Source: an archaeon
GTDB lineage: Archaea; Nanobdellota; Nanobdellia; Woesearchaeales; GW2011-AR9
DNA length: 64,000 bases
Direction of reading: 5' to 3'
NCBI GenBank assembly: GCA_018696395.1
Contig: JABHQR010000020.1
Span: forward strand, 53,447 to 117,446
The position numbers and the translations under genes are program-made. Of this stretch, positions 27,235 through 37,925 are shown piece after piece. Every line of letters begins with the position of its first letter. Within the stretch, counting starts at the first letter, position 1. The notes under the pieces are model-generated. The model had not been told where the DNA came from, did not search any database, and saw only the letters and a program-made list of their open reading frames with translations.

Positions 27235-27603
27235 GTGGTAAAAGATAACACCATTGCTCAATTTGTTCCAAAAGAAATTAGAGATTTAGGTCAAACTAAA
27301 CAAGAGCATGATTTAGAAAGTAAGTTATTACAAAATCATAATTGTGACCTGTTAGAATGTGTGGCGATTGGAAAATATGAGCCCGATAATGTTGGCCCTA
27401 GTGGAGTTAAAGAATATCTTGTCTTTTACCAATGTCCTGAATGTAAAAATTTGTATTATGAAGATAGTCCCCCTAATGGAATATTTACTAGAATGACTAA
27501 ACATAAAATTTTGTATAAGGGATTTAAAACGCATAAAGAAATTAAAGAAGATATACCAAACATGTTCTGTGATGAAGGATTAAAATATATTCAAGGAAAG
27601 TAA
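27235..27603 (+). CDS. Hypothetical protein with a CPEC knuckle
   Basis: 122 residues from GTG 27235. Contains FYQCPECKNLYY, a half zinc-ribbon, with other Cys at HNCDLLEC and near the end (MFCDEG) that could complete a site. Otherwise unrecognised. It faces the 27641 gene tail to tail. Confidence 0.5.
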   Translation: MVKDNTIAQFVPKEIRDLGQTKQEHDLESKLLQNHNCDLLECVAIGKYEPDNVGPSGVKEYLVFYQCPECKNLYYEDSPPNGIFTRMTKHKILYKGFKTHKEIKEDIPNMFCDEGLKYIQGK

Positions 27604-27640
27604 CAATTAAAAGATTTAAAAAAATGTAAGAATTAATTAC

Positions 27641-28057
27641 TTAATTCTTAATACCTTTAACAGAATCTTGATGTTTTCTTAATTGATGTAACCACATTAA
27701 ACCAACTTTGATCATAACTTTATTGAACCTTTCACTGACTTTATAAGTTTTTTTGTAAAGATCATAATCAATAATTCCTAAAGATTTCATGGGAGTAAGA
27801 ATTCGATCATAAAATTGTCGTTTATTATAAGATATTTTCATTTCCTTGTCAAACATTGACCTACCTTTTGGTTTAATAACCATCTCACCTTCATGTAACC
27901 TATTAGCAAATAATCCCATTTCTGTTTTATTCAATTCACCACCATTCTCAAACATATGATTAATAAGAAGTTTACCAACAATTTCTTGCTGATCTGTTGC
28001 AAATATGACTTTATAGATGTCTTCTGGTAGATTGTATGCATCAAATAGGATAACCAT
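27641..28057 (-). CDS. Hypothetical protein, possible winged helix
   Basis: 138 residues, basic at the C-terminus. A central helical block (LNKTEMGLFANRL, then FYDRILTPMKSLGIIDYD) with a following strand pair (YKKTYKVSERF) resembles a winged-helix fold. This is a weak, pattern-level call; no known family. Confidence 0.45.
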   Translation of the reverse strand: MVILFDAYNLPEDIYKVIFATDQQEIVGKLLINHMFENGGELNKTEMGLFANRLHEGEMVIKPKGRSMFDKEMKISYNKRQFYDRILTPMKSLGIIDYDLYKKTYKVSERFNKVMIKVGLMWLHQLRKHQDSVKGIKN

Positions 28058-28177
28058 TTGTCAAAGAATACTAAAAAAGTATATAAATATTACTAAAAGG
28101 TATACTAGAAGAGACATTACACACATTGAGTGCATAAATAAAAGTTTAATACTTGTTTTAACACAATTTAACCAAAA

Positions 28178-28188
28178 TATTTATAAAT
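28178..28188 (+). promoter_or_regulatory. TATA box upstream of eS17 gene
   Basis: TATTTATAAAT lies about 45 nt before the eS17 ATG; GAGG at 28213-28216 is the ribosome site, so a leader of about 20 nt is expected. Confidence 0.5.
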
Positions 28189-28226
28189 TACTCATTAAAA
28201 TAGAATGAGATAGAGGATTTTATACA

Positions 28227-28415
28227 ATGGGAAGAATTAAGACTACATTTATCAAAAGAAAAACTAAAGAATTACTGAAGTTACATGGAGAAAATTTTTG
28301 TAAAGATTTTGAAAAGAATAAGAAAACCGTTCCTAAATACTCCAGAGTTCAATGTAAAAAATTAAGAAATATCATTGCTGGTTATATGACTAGATTGAAG
28401 AAGATGGAAGAATAA
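28227..28415 (+). CDS. rps17e: Small-subunit ribosomal protein eS17
   Basis: 62 residues. MGRIKTTFIKRKTKELL, then FCKDFEKNKK and KKLRNIIAGYMTRLKK match the archaeal/eukaryotic S17e family across its full length; bacteria lack it. It is a strong marker of archaeal origin. The gene is alone between a hypothetical gene and Alba, with its own promoter. Confidence 0.93.
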   Translation: MGRIKTTFIKRKTKELLKLHGENFCKDFEKNKKTVPKYSRVQCKKLRNIIAGYMTRLKKMEE

Positions 28416-28532
28416 GTCTTTCTTTAATTTTTAATCTTCATTTTCTGATTTAATTCATTATCATATAAAAAATAATGGTCTTTAAAGACATCAACGACAA
28501 CAAAAAAATAAAAACATAGGAGTCGAGAAAAA

Positions 28533-28814
28533 ATGAGTGACGACAATTCTATATTTATTGGAAATAAGCCTTTTATGAATTATATTACTGGTGTTGTAAT
28601 GCAATTTACTACCAAAAATTCTAGTGAAGTAATTATCAAAGCTCGGGGAAAATTTATTAGCCGAGCAGTAGACGTAGCTGAAGTTGTTAGAAAAAGATTT
28701 ATGAACAATACTGTGACAATTAGTGATATTAAAATTGATAGTGAAGACTTCACTAATAAAGAAGGTAAAGAATTAAGAGTAAGCAACATAGAAATTACAT
28801 TGAAAAAAATATAA
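28533..28814 (+). CDS. alba: Alba-family chromatin/RNA-binding protein
   Basis: 93 residues. The start SIFIGNKPFMNYITGV, then IKARGKFISRAVDVAEVVRK and the acidic hairpin region match Alba, a dimeric protein that coats DNA and binds RNA in archaea. The lysine in GNKPFMNY corresponds to the acetylation/methylation-prone Lys16 region. Preceded by GGAG at about 28519. A SET methyltransferase in this window could in principle act on it; that is speculation. Confidence 0.9.
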   Translation: MSDDNSIFIGNKPFMNYITGVVMQFTTKNSSEVIIKARGKFISRAVDVAEVVRKRFMNNTVTISDIKIDSEDFTNKEGKELRVSNIEITLKKI

Positions 28815-28818
28815 TAAA

Positions 28819-28841
28819 TTTTTATTTATTTTTCTTTTTTT
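28819..28841 (+). terminator. T-rich terminator after alba
   Basis: Three T runs, of five to eight bases, begin within 10 nt of the alba stop codon. Confidence 0.45.
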
Positions 28842-28926
28842 ACAATTGATTAAATAATTGTATTGCAATCAGATAGTATATTCTCATTAAAAAAAAATTT
28901 TAAATCAGCCAAGGCATGAAACAATA

Positions 28927-29616
28927 ATGAAAAAACACAATTTACATTTACATACGACTTATTCTGATGGAACACATAGTCCAGAAGATTTAATTCAAAA
29001 ATTAAAAAAACAGAAAGTTGAATTAATAGGATTAACCGACCATGCTTTTACAAAAAAATGTCAATGCGTAACTGATTTTAACGAATATTTAAAATTAAAA
29101 GATTTGGGAGTTCTGATTGGGTTAGAGATTGATTTATCAAAAAGGTATGGGACTGATCCGTTTAAATTACCATTTGAAAAATTAAACCAATTTGATTACC
29201 TTTTATTTGAATATATTGACACATTAGAAGAAAGATGGGGAGAAATTTATGGAAGAAAAATTTCAGACTTAATTGCAATCAGACATAAATTAAAAATACC
29301 AGTTGGATTAGCACACAATGATTTAGATTGGAATTACAGTAGAGATGAAGATAAAATTGCCCACATACTTTCTAATTATGATATTTTCGTTGAACTTTCT
29401 GATTCAGAAAAATGTACTATGAATTATAAAAGAAATTCAAGGAAAGGCAGAGATTATTTTGAACATTTTTCTCAACCATTAATAGATGCTCTTAAAAAGT
29501 ATGAAGTTAAATTTGTTGCTGGCACTGACAGTCACAGAAGTCAACATTTAGTTCCTAACAAAGCATATCAATTTGTAACAGATAACAATTTAAAATGGCA
29601 TGAGTTAGTTTTATAA
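28927..29616 (+). CDS. PHP-domain phosphoesterase
   Basis: 229 residues. The metal-binding motifs are NLHLHTTYSDGTHSPEDL, GLTDHAF, an acidic residue in GLEIDLS, LAHNDLDW and the C-terminal AGTDSHRS, in the order found in PHP/histidinol-phosphatase proteins. Likely hydrolyses a small phosphoester or oligonucleotide. Substrate is not evident from neighbours. Confidence 0.85.
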   Translation: MKKHNLHLHTTYSDGTHSPEDLIQKLKKQKVELIGLTDHAFTKKCQCVTDFNEYLKLKDLGVLIGLEIDLSKRYGTDPFKLPFEKLNQFDYLLFEYIDTLEERWGEIYGRKISDLIAIRHKLKIPVGLAHNDLDWNYSRDEDKIAHILSNYDIFVELSDSEKCTMNYKRNSRKGRDYFEHFSQPLIDALKKYEVKFVAGTDSHRSQHLVPNKAYQFVTDNNLKWHELVL

Positions 29617-29662
29617 TAGATACTTAAAACCTAACTTATTAATCAAGACTCCTATTAGCCAT

Positions 29663-30409
29663 TCAACATTTAGAGATTTTCCATAATTGTTCAAAATGTC
29701 CTTGATAAGTCTTAGCAATTTCATTATTCTTAATCATAATTGCAGTAACTGGTGTACCCCAAGAAACTATTACAACTCGGTCACCATAGATAAAAGTATT
29801 AGTTGGATTAAATTGTTTTTCTTCTAAAAAACGATATTCTGTAGTAGGAGAAATTTCTTTAGAAAATAAGAAAACGTCTTTTTTATTCAATGTAATTACT
29901 CTTTCTTTGATTTTATACCTTCTTATGTCTCTAAAATATTGTTTCATGAAAATAGGTATTAATTCTTCATATTTAGAATCATTAATTCCTGAGATTAGTA
30001 CTTCTTTTTTGATTTTAATAATGTCTTTAAGAAAATATTTTAAACCTTCTTTACCTTTAAACACTTCTACAATTGTATCTTCTTTTGGAATAAAAGTCAT
30101 CGCTTCAAGTTCAGGTAATATCTGTTCAATAATTTCGGATTTATTTTCAATTTCTCTTTTTTTGTCCTCTAAAAATTCTTTTAATTTTGATGGAGAATCT
30201 GCTTTGAAATATTTTTTTGATCCTTTGTACACATGACTTACTAATCCTTTATTCATCAATTGCTCTAACTTATCATAAACATGTACTCGGTAAATGTCTG
30301 TATCCTTTCCTATCTCATAAGCTGTTTTTTCTTCAGATTTTAATAGGTATAAATAGATCTTAATTTCATTTTCAGTTAATCCAATTTCTTTTAAAATTGA
30401 GGTGTTCAT
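29663..30409 (-). CDS. TrmB-family transcription regulator
   Basis: 248 residues. The N-terminal winged helix is LTENEIKIYLYLLKSEEKTAYEI, read in parts, with GKDTDIYRVHVYDKLEQL as recognition region. After a coiled coil comes a PLD-like effector domain (VFKGKEGLKYFLKDII, EVLISGIND, FIYGDRVVIVSWG). TrmB proteins sense sugars or other metabolites in archaea. It is convergent with the PHP gene. A paralogue is at 56240. Confidence 0.9.
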   Translation of the reverse strand: MNTSILKEIGLTENEIKIYLYLLKSEEKTAYEIGKDTDIYRVHVYDKLEQLMNKGLVSHVYKGSKKYFKADSPSKLKEFLEDKKREIENKSEIIEQILPELEAMTFIPKEDTIVEVFKGKEGLKYFLKDIIKIKKEVLISGINDSKYEELIPIFMKQYFRDIRRYKIKERVITLNKKDVFLFSKEISPTTEYRFLEEKQFNPTNTFIYGDRVVIVSWGTPVTAIMIKNNEIAKTYQGHFEQLWKISKC

Positions 30410-30547
30410 AACTGAATAATATCTCTTGAATTTTTAAATCTTTCTTTTTCGTACTGATTTAGTGCGACAATAGTTTATATTTTTGAATGTTATTACTAAC
30501 ACATAACAACAAAAAGAACGAAAGTTCAAAAAAGGGGAAATAAAAAA

Positions 30548-31177
30548 ATGAAAGAAGATAAAAAATTGGAAATATTAGTAGTTGAAGGAGATGAAAAACA
30601 TATTGGAAGTATGGAAAAGTTAATTAGACACCAAAAAGAAAGCATGGAATATCCTAGTTATGGAAGATTTCATGTAGAGATCTCCTATGCTAGATCTTAT
30701 GATGAATTGGAAAGTATGCTTGAAGATAAAAGGTACGATGCTATAATTAGTGATGTTTTTTTACCTAGGTCAGAAGGTAAAGAAACAGAACTAGTTGGTA
30801 CAAAAGTCATGGATTTAGTTAGAAAATATGATTTGAAGTTAGTATTTTGTACTTCAGAATACTTTCAATCAGGAACAGAATCTTTTTTGAAAGAAGCAAA
30901 AAAAGAAGGTGTCCTTCATGTAGAAAGTTTTGATTCAGGTACATGGTATAGTAAAGATTGGTCAAAAGCGTTTACTTATGCGGTAGTTTCAGCAGTTCAT
31001 GATCCAAGAGTGTTTTACACAGAAGGAAGTTGTTTACCAAAACCAATAGAATCACTTGATGTTGAATATTCAACACATATAATTGATCGAACATATGGTA
31101 GACATGATGAGATTGATGTAAGATCAGCACTGGAAGAACTTAGTCCCCATAAAACAGAACTAGCAAAATTAGAATAG
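30548..31177 (+). CDS. Receiver-like domain protein
   Basis: 209 residues. LEILVVEGDEKHIGSMEKL supplies the first acidic pair, YDAIISDVFLPRSEG the phospho-acceptor Asp, and LVFCTSEYF the Ser/Thr, matching the CheY-like pattern. A conserved Lys follows in FLKEAKKEG. The last ~60 residues are different and may be an output or partner region. No histidine kinase lies nearby. Confidence 0.65.
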   Translation: MKEDKKLEILVVEGDEKHIGSMEKLIRHQKESMEYPSYGRFHVEISYARSYDELESMLEDKRYDAIISDVFLPRSEGKETELVGTKVMDLVRKYDLKLVFCTSEYFQSGTESFLKEAKKEGVLHVESFDSGTWYSKDWSKAFTYAVVSAVHDPRVFYTEGSCLPKPIESLDVEYSTHIIDRTYGRHDEIDVRSALEELSPHKTELAKLE

Positions 31178-31234
31178 TTATTATAATTATTTTTATTTTA
31201 CTTATTTTTTAAATTAAAGATAACAAGTTAATCA

Positions 31235-32188
31235 TTATTCCTTAACCTGTTTCTCAAACTCTTTCATTAACATAGAAACTTCTTCCAACTTTTTACTTCG
31301 CATCAGTTTGTTTCTGAACTTACTACTACCAGGAATACCTTTAGTAAAAGCTTGAGCATGAAATTTGATATGAGTAAGGTTAATGTTATGTTTTTTTGCA
31401 TACCCTAAATATTTAAAAAAATCTTTAATCTTTTGTTGTGGAGTTCTTTCTTCGTATTTTCCAGTATTAACGTAATCATTAATTTGTTTAAACAAATAAG
31501 GGTTACCCATTGCACCTCTGCCAATCATAACATAATCACAACCAGTTTCTTCTTTCATCCTGATATAATCTTTAACTGTTCTCACGTCACCATTACCTGC
31601 AACAGGAATTGACACATTTTGTTTAACTTCTTTAATCCAATCCCAGTCCGCCTTACCAGTATAACCTTGCTTTTGTGTTCTGGCATGAATAGCAATCATT
31701 TGTGCACCATTTTGTTCACAAACTTTAGCAATTTCAATTGCATTAATTTTACTTTTTCTTATTCCTAACCTTATTTTACAAGTGATAGGGACATTTACAG
31801 TTGAACTCAATGTTTTAACAATTCTTCCTATTTGTTGAGGTCTTTCTAACAATGCACTCCCTGAACCTTGCCTAATTATTTTTGATGCAGGACAACCAAA
31901 GTTAAGATCAATAATTTCACATTTATCTTCACAATATTGTGCAGCTTTAGTTAAGTTAGAAATGTTTTGTCCAAAAAGTTGTATCACCCTTGGCTTTTCT
32001 TCATCAACAACATCTATCATTTTAATTGTAGAATTGTTACCCCGTGCCAAAGCATTTGCAGAAATCATTTCGGTTACAGTTAATCCAGCACCATACTCTT
32101 TAGCAAGTAATCTGAATGCAATGTCAGTAACCCCTGCCATTGGTGCAAGGATGGTGTCTGATTTTAGTTGAAGGAATTTTGATTCCAT
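31235..32188 (-). CDS. tRNA-dihydrouridine synthase (DusB/NifR3 type)
   Basis: 317 residues. FMN-dependent reduction of uridine in tRNA. APMAGVTDIAFRLLAKEYG, DLNFGCPASKI with the catalytic Cys, CKIRLGIR, AIHARTQKQGYTG and IGRGAMGNP are standard Dus motifs in order. The C-terminal helical domain is short but present. The gene is monocistronic and convergent with the receiver gene. Confidence 0.93.
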   Translation of the reverse strand: MESKFLQLKSDTILAPMAGVTDIAFRLLAKEYGAGLTVTEMISANALARGNNSTIKMIDVVDEEKPRVIQLFGQNISNLTKAAQYCEDKCEIIDLNFGCPASKIIRQGSGSALLERPQQIGRIVKTLSSTVNVPITCKIRLGIRKSKINAIEIAKVCEQNGAQMIAIHARTQKQGYTGKADWDWIKEVKQNVSIPVAGNGDVRTVKDYIRMKEETGCDYVMIGRGAMGNPYLFKQINDYVNTGKYEERTPQQKIKDFFKYLGYAKKHNINLTHIKFHAQAFTKGIPGSSKFRNKLMRSKKLEEVSMLMKEFEKQVKE

Positions 32189-32299
32189 TTTAATTTTAAA
32201 GATATTGTAATATTATTTAACTTTTTTGGGCGCACATATAACTATCTAAAAGTAGTCATATTAGTAAATTTTATAAAACCTCCCTTTTCTTAAAACATT

Positions 32300-32983
32300 A
32301 TGACATTAGATTATATGATAAGGTCTTATCAACCAAAAGATCAAGAAGCAGTAAGAAATATTTGTGCTGACACTGGTTTTCTAGGTGATCCAATTGACCC
32401 AATATTTTCAGATAGAGAAATTTTTGCAGATATTTTTACTAATTATTATTTGGAAAAAGAACCAGAACATTCATTTATTGCTGAAGTAGATAACCAAGTT
32501 GTTGGTTATTTAATGGCATCTTTGAATAAAAATCCAAAAAGTGCTCTTATTTTAAACTCATTAAGTCCAGGAATTAGAGCATCATATAACCAACTTACAG
32601 GAAAATACCAAAAATCACCTCAAAATAAAGAGTTCATTGATTGGTTATTTTTTAGAGTTTCAAAAGAGATTCCAAAAAATCCAACTGCGGCAATGCATGC
32701 TCATTTTAATGTAAGAAAAGATTACAGAAATGAAGGTATTGGTAAAAGCTTAATGTGGACAATGTTTGAAAATTTAAAGAGTAAAGCATTTGAAAGAGAT
32801 ATTGATAAATTATATCTAGAAATCTTTTCAGATGGTCAGAAAGATGAACAATATTTTAAGGATATCAACTTTAAACTACATGATAAAAAGAAAAGTACAC
32901 TTTTCAGAAACCAATTTAATAAAGAGATTGAACTTCTTTGTGTATGGCAATACTTGGACAGACTTCACCCTAAAACTTTATAA
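32300..32983 (+). CDS. GNAT-family acetyltransferase
   Basis: 227 residues. The acetyl-CoA loop HFNVRKDYRNEGIGKSL has the RxxGxG-type pattern of GNAT motif A, after YLMASLNKNP as motif D region. A long insertion (about residues 80-125) separates them. Substrate unknown; possible protein or small-molecule acetylation. It precedes aIF2-gamma by 25 nt and may be co-transcribed. Confidence 0.75.
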   Translation: MTLDYMIRSYQPKDQEAVRNICADTGFLGDPIDPIFSDREIFADIFTNYYLEKEPEHSFIAEVDNQVVGYLMASLNKNPKSALILNSLSPGIRASYNQLTGKYQKSPQNKEFIDWLFFRVSKEIPKNPTAAMHAHFNVRKDYRNEGIGKSLMWTMFENLKSKAFERDIDKLYLEIFSDGQKDEQYFKDINFKLHDKKKSTLFRNQFNKEIELLCVWQYLDRLHPKTL

Positions 32984-33008
32984 ATAAACTACTTTTCTTA
33001 AGCAATAG

Positions 33009-34391
33009 ATGGCCAAGAAGAAAATTGATAATGATAATGAAGAGATTATAGCTAAGAAAAAGGTTGTAAAAAAGAAAACTACAACTAAAAAAAGTTCTAA
33101 AATTAAAGAAGATGATAAAATTAAAAATTCTAAGACTAATTCTGACACAGAAAAAGTTTCAAAAAATATTGATGAAATTCAACCTCAACTTAACATTGCA
33201 TTAGTTGGTCATGTAGATCACGGTAAAACTACTTTAACTGAAAGATTATCTGGTAAATGGACAGACACACATTCTGAAGAATTAAAAAAAGGCATTACAA
33301 TTAGATTAGGTTATGCTGATGTTAATGTTTACTATTGTGAAAAATGTGATTTTTATACAACTAAACCAGTTTGTGTAAAATGTAATGGCAAACCTAAATT
33401 TGAAAGAAAATTATCTTTAGTTGATGCCCCTGGACACGAATCTTTAATGGCAACTATGCTATCAGGTGCATCCATTGTTGATGGTGCTATTTTACTAGTA
33501 GCGGCTAATGAAAAATGTCCTCAAGCACAAACAAGAGAACATTTAATGGCATTACAAATTTCTGGAATTAAAAAAGTGATCATTGTACAAAACAAGATTG
33601 ATTTAGTAACTACAGAAAAAGCAATTAAGAATTACAATCAAATTAAAGAATTTTTATCAAAAACTGAGTTTGCAGATGCACCAATTATCCCAATTTCAGC
33701 AAGAGCTAATGCAAACATTGGAACTTTGGTAAAAGTCATGCAAGAATATTTTGAAATTCCAGAAAGGAACATTAATGATCACCCAATTATGCTAGTTGCA
33801 AGATCATTTGATATCAATAAACCAGGAACTAAAATTAAATCTCTTAAAGGTGGAGTTTTAGGTGGAACTGTTAAACAAGGAGAATTCAAAATTGGTGACA
33901 AGATTGAAATTTTGCCAGGATACATGGTGGAAGAAAGAAATAGAAAAATTTGGAAACCATTATCAGCTAAAATCACTCAAATTTTTACAGGTGGTTCCCC
34001 AGTAGAACAAATTGGCCCAGGTGGAAGCATGGCAATATCTACCACATTAGATCCCTGTGTTGTTAAATCAGATTCATTAACTGGGTCTTTAGTAGGTAAA
34101 GAAGGAACATTACCTCCAGTACATTATCAAATTAAATTAGACACACATTTACTCGAAAGAGTTGTTGGTTCAAAAGAGGACCTAGAAGTAAAACCTTTAG
34201 CTAAAAACGAACCTTTAATGTTGAACGTTAACGCTTCAGTTACTGTTGGTGTTGTTGTTGACCCTTCTAAGAAAAATACCCTTTGTATGTTAAAAAAACC
34301 GATTGTGGCAGAGTATGGTGAAAGAGTTACTATCTCTCGAAGAGTCGGAGATAGATTCAGACTGATAGGCTATGGTATTTTGAAAAAATAA
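33009..34391 (+). CDS. eif2g: Translation initiation factor aIF2, gamma subunit
   Basis: 460 residues. The GTPase brings Met-tRNAi to the small subunit. G motifs are GHVDHGKT, DAPGHESLMATM and VQNKID; a zinc knuckle CEKCDFY...CVKCNGK follows the switch-1 region. Domains II and III end with GDRFRLIGYGILKK. A lysine-rich N-terminal extension of about 55 residues is unusual: most aIF2-gamma start close to the G domain. Confidence 0.95.
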   Translation: MAKKKIDNDNEEIIAKKKVVKKKTTTKKSSKIKEDDKIKNSKTNSDTEKVSKNIDEIQPQLNIALVGHVDHGKTTLTERLSGKWTDTHSEELKKGITIRLGYADVNVYYCEKCDFYTTKPVCVKCNGKPKFERKLSLVDAPGHESLMATMLSGASIVDGAILLVAANEKCPQAQTREHLMALQISGIKKVIIVQNKIDLVTTEKAIKNYNQIKEFLSKTEFADAPIIPISARANANIGTLVKVMQEYFEIPERNINDHPIMLVARSFDINKPGTKIKSLKGGVLGGTVKQGEFKIGDKIEILPGYMVEERNRKIWKPLSAKITQIFTGGSPVEQIGPGGSMAISTTLDPCVVKSDSLTGSLVGKEGTLPPVHYQIKLDTHLLERVVGSKEDLEVKPLAKNEPLMLNVNASVTVGVVVDPSKKNTLCMLKKPIVAEYGERVTISRRVGDRFRLIGYGILKK

Positions 34392-34608
34392 ATAAATTTC
34401 TTAAAATAAAATTTCAAGTGATTTACATTTTACTAAAACACAAGTTAAAGCACACTGAGTTTATTTTCTACTTTTAAGTTATAACTAAAGAAAAGTTTAT
34501 AAAATAAACTGCATAATTGAAACAAGATAAAACAATCTCTAAATCATAATAAGGATATATCAGATACTTAAAGAGAAATAAAGCTTAATTAAATATTTAA
34601 AAATTAAA

Positions 34609-36582
<1,974 letters not shown>

Positions 36583-36597
<15 letters not shown>

Positions 36598-37125
36598 TTT
36601 AGTTACATTGCAAGTTAAGAAAAAAAATCTACTCTTTTTGTTAATAATCTTACTAATGGTTTTATTTTGATATTTTTTTAAAGGATAATTCTTACCAATT
36701 AAAGAGGATATCACTTTTGACCCACATAAAATAATTAGTTCAGGGTTGATTAATTCAATTTGATTAAGTAAATATGTCTTTTTACAAGTAGAAATATTTT
36801 TACTTTTTATTTCACTTTTATTTTTAGAATAACATTTTATTAAAGGAGTTACGAAAAGATTTTGTTCTTTGAATTTATGAGATTTTAAAATTTCTTTAAC
36901 ATACTTTTTTTCAACCCCATTCAAAGTAGTACCTTGTCGATCATCTTCTTCATTGGGAGAAAAGTAAACTAACATTACTTTTGCTGTTTCATTATTGTCA
37001 CAATTACATTCTCCTGAAACGGGCAAAGTTCTCTTTTTCCATAAAGAACAAGAGGTACATCTACGAACTTCTTCACTTAAGTTGTAGAGTTGTTTTTTAT
37101 TTTCTTGATTAGTTGAATTATTCAT
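36583..37125 (-). CDS. Degenerate uracil-DNA glycosylase-like protein
   Basis: 180 residues. It keeps an N-terminal cysteine pair (RCTSCSLW) and later Cys like Fe-S family-4 UDGs, and fold elements VMLVYFSPNEEDDRQG, NLFVTPLIKC and LIILCGSKVISSLIG. The normal GEAPG catalytic loop is replaced by YFSPN, and the C-terminal HP motif is missing: the protein ends soon after a FFFLTCN strand. It is probably not an active glycosylase. Compare the canonical UDG at 46795. Overlaps the tail of the 34609 gene. Confidence 0.65.
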
Positions 37126-37201
37126 ATTATTACAAATAAGAATAATCTCTCCATTTAAAATATTAATGGTTTGGACAGATCTTTTTGATATTAGTTTAAA
37201 T

Positions 37202-37519
37202 TTAGGGTAAAAAATTAAGATTGTGAGGTAAATGTTGTTTTAGCTTATTTTCTAAATCTAACATATAATTATTTGGACCAATCAAATTCACATCAAACCA
37301 ATATACATTTTCTCCTTCTTCACTGATTCTCCCATGACCACAAGTTAAAACAACAGCACAATAACCAATAGTATAAACTCTTGCTTCAAATTCAAATTCA
37401 GGATTAATTGGTTCAAACACAAGTTCACCTTTAGTTTCTAAATATTCTTCAACAATATTTTCAACACTACTAACTAAAATAGAATCGTTTGATTGATAAC
37501 TTAAAAGAGAACGTTCCAT
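37202..37519 (-). CDS. Small hypothetical protein
   Basis: 105 residues from ATG 37519; a TATA-like box at about 37565-37576 fits this start better than the ATG at 37543. The C-terminal half (VNLIGPNNYMLDLENKLKQ) resembles INLYGEDLDELSEVERI in the next gene upstream, suggesting a shared small domain. No known family. Confidence 0.45.
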   Translation of the reverse strand: MERSLLSYQSNDSILVSSVENIVEEYLETKGELVFEPINPEFEFEARVYTIGYCAVVLTCGHGRISEEGENVYWFDVNLIGPNNYMLDLENKLKQHLPHNLNFLP

Positions 37520-37586
37520 AATTTTTAAATTTTTAAACAGCAATAAAAACTTTTTGCAATTAGAGGATATATAAAAAATACCAAAT

Positions 37587-37889
37587 TCACCCTTTTTTCA
37601 CACAATACAACCCAGGTAATACTTCTAAACATATCCTTTCGACTTCAGAAAGTTCATCTAAATCTTCACCATAAAGATTAATGTTTAAATTCCTCCTATT
37701 ACCAACAAAACAATTGTCAGTCTTACAAACAAGATTAATGCCACCCAAACCATAAACAAAATCTTGACAGCCTTCACTGTGCATAGGGCTAGAGTATATT
37801 TTTCTTACGCCTTCAATCCCTTGTAATGATAATAAATTGTTTTGCCCATCCCAATACACCGGACCAGAATAAATCTCTTTTTTCACCAT
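37587..37889 (-). CDS. Small hypothetical protein
   Basis: 100 residues with four Cys spread over YSSPMHSEGCQDF, LVCKTDNCF and near the C-terminus. Same strand as the 835-residue protein upstream (36 nt gap), so probably co-transcribed. The C-terminal strand-helix unit resembles that of the 37202 product. Function unknown. Confidence 0.45.
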   Translation of the reverse strand: MVKKEIYSGPVYWDGQNNLLSLQGIEGVRKIYSSPMHSEGCQDFVYGLGGINLVCKTDNCFVGNRRNLNINLYGEDLDELSEVERICLEVLPGLYCVKKG

Positions 37890-37925
37890 CTTGATTAAAA
37901 CACCTCTTTTAATGAATTAAATTTA

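Noticed and set aside
28017..28208. 63-codon plus-strand frame overlapping the 27641 gene start
   Set aside because: Runs through the eS17 promoter and lacks a ribosome site or domain.
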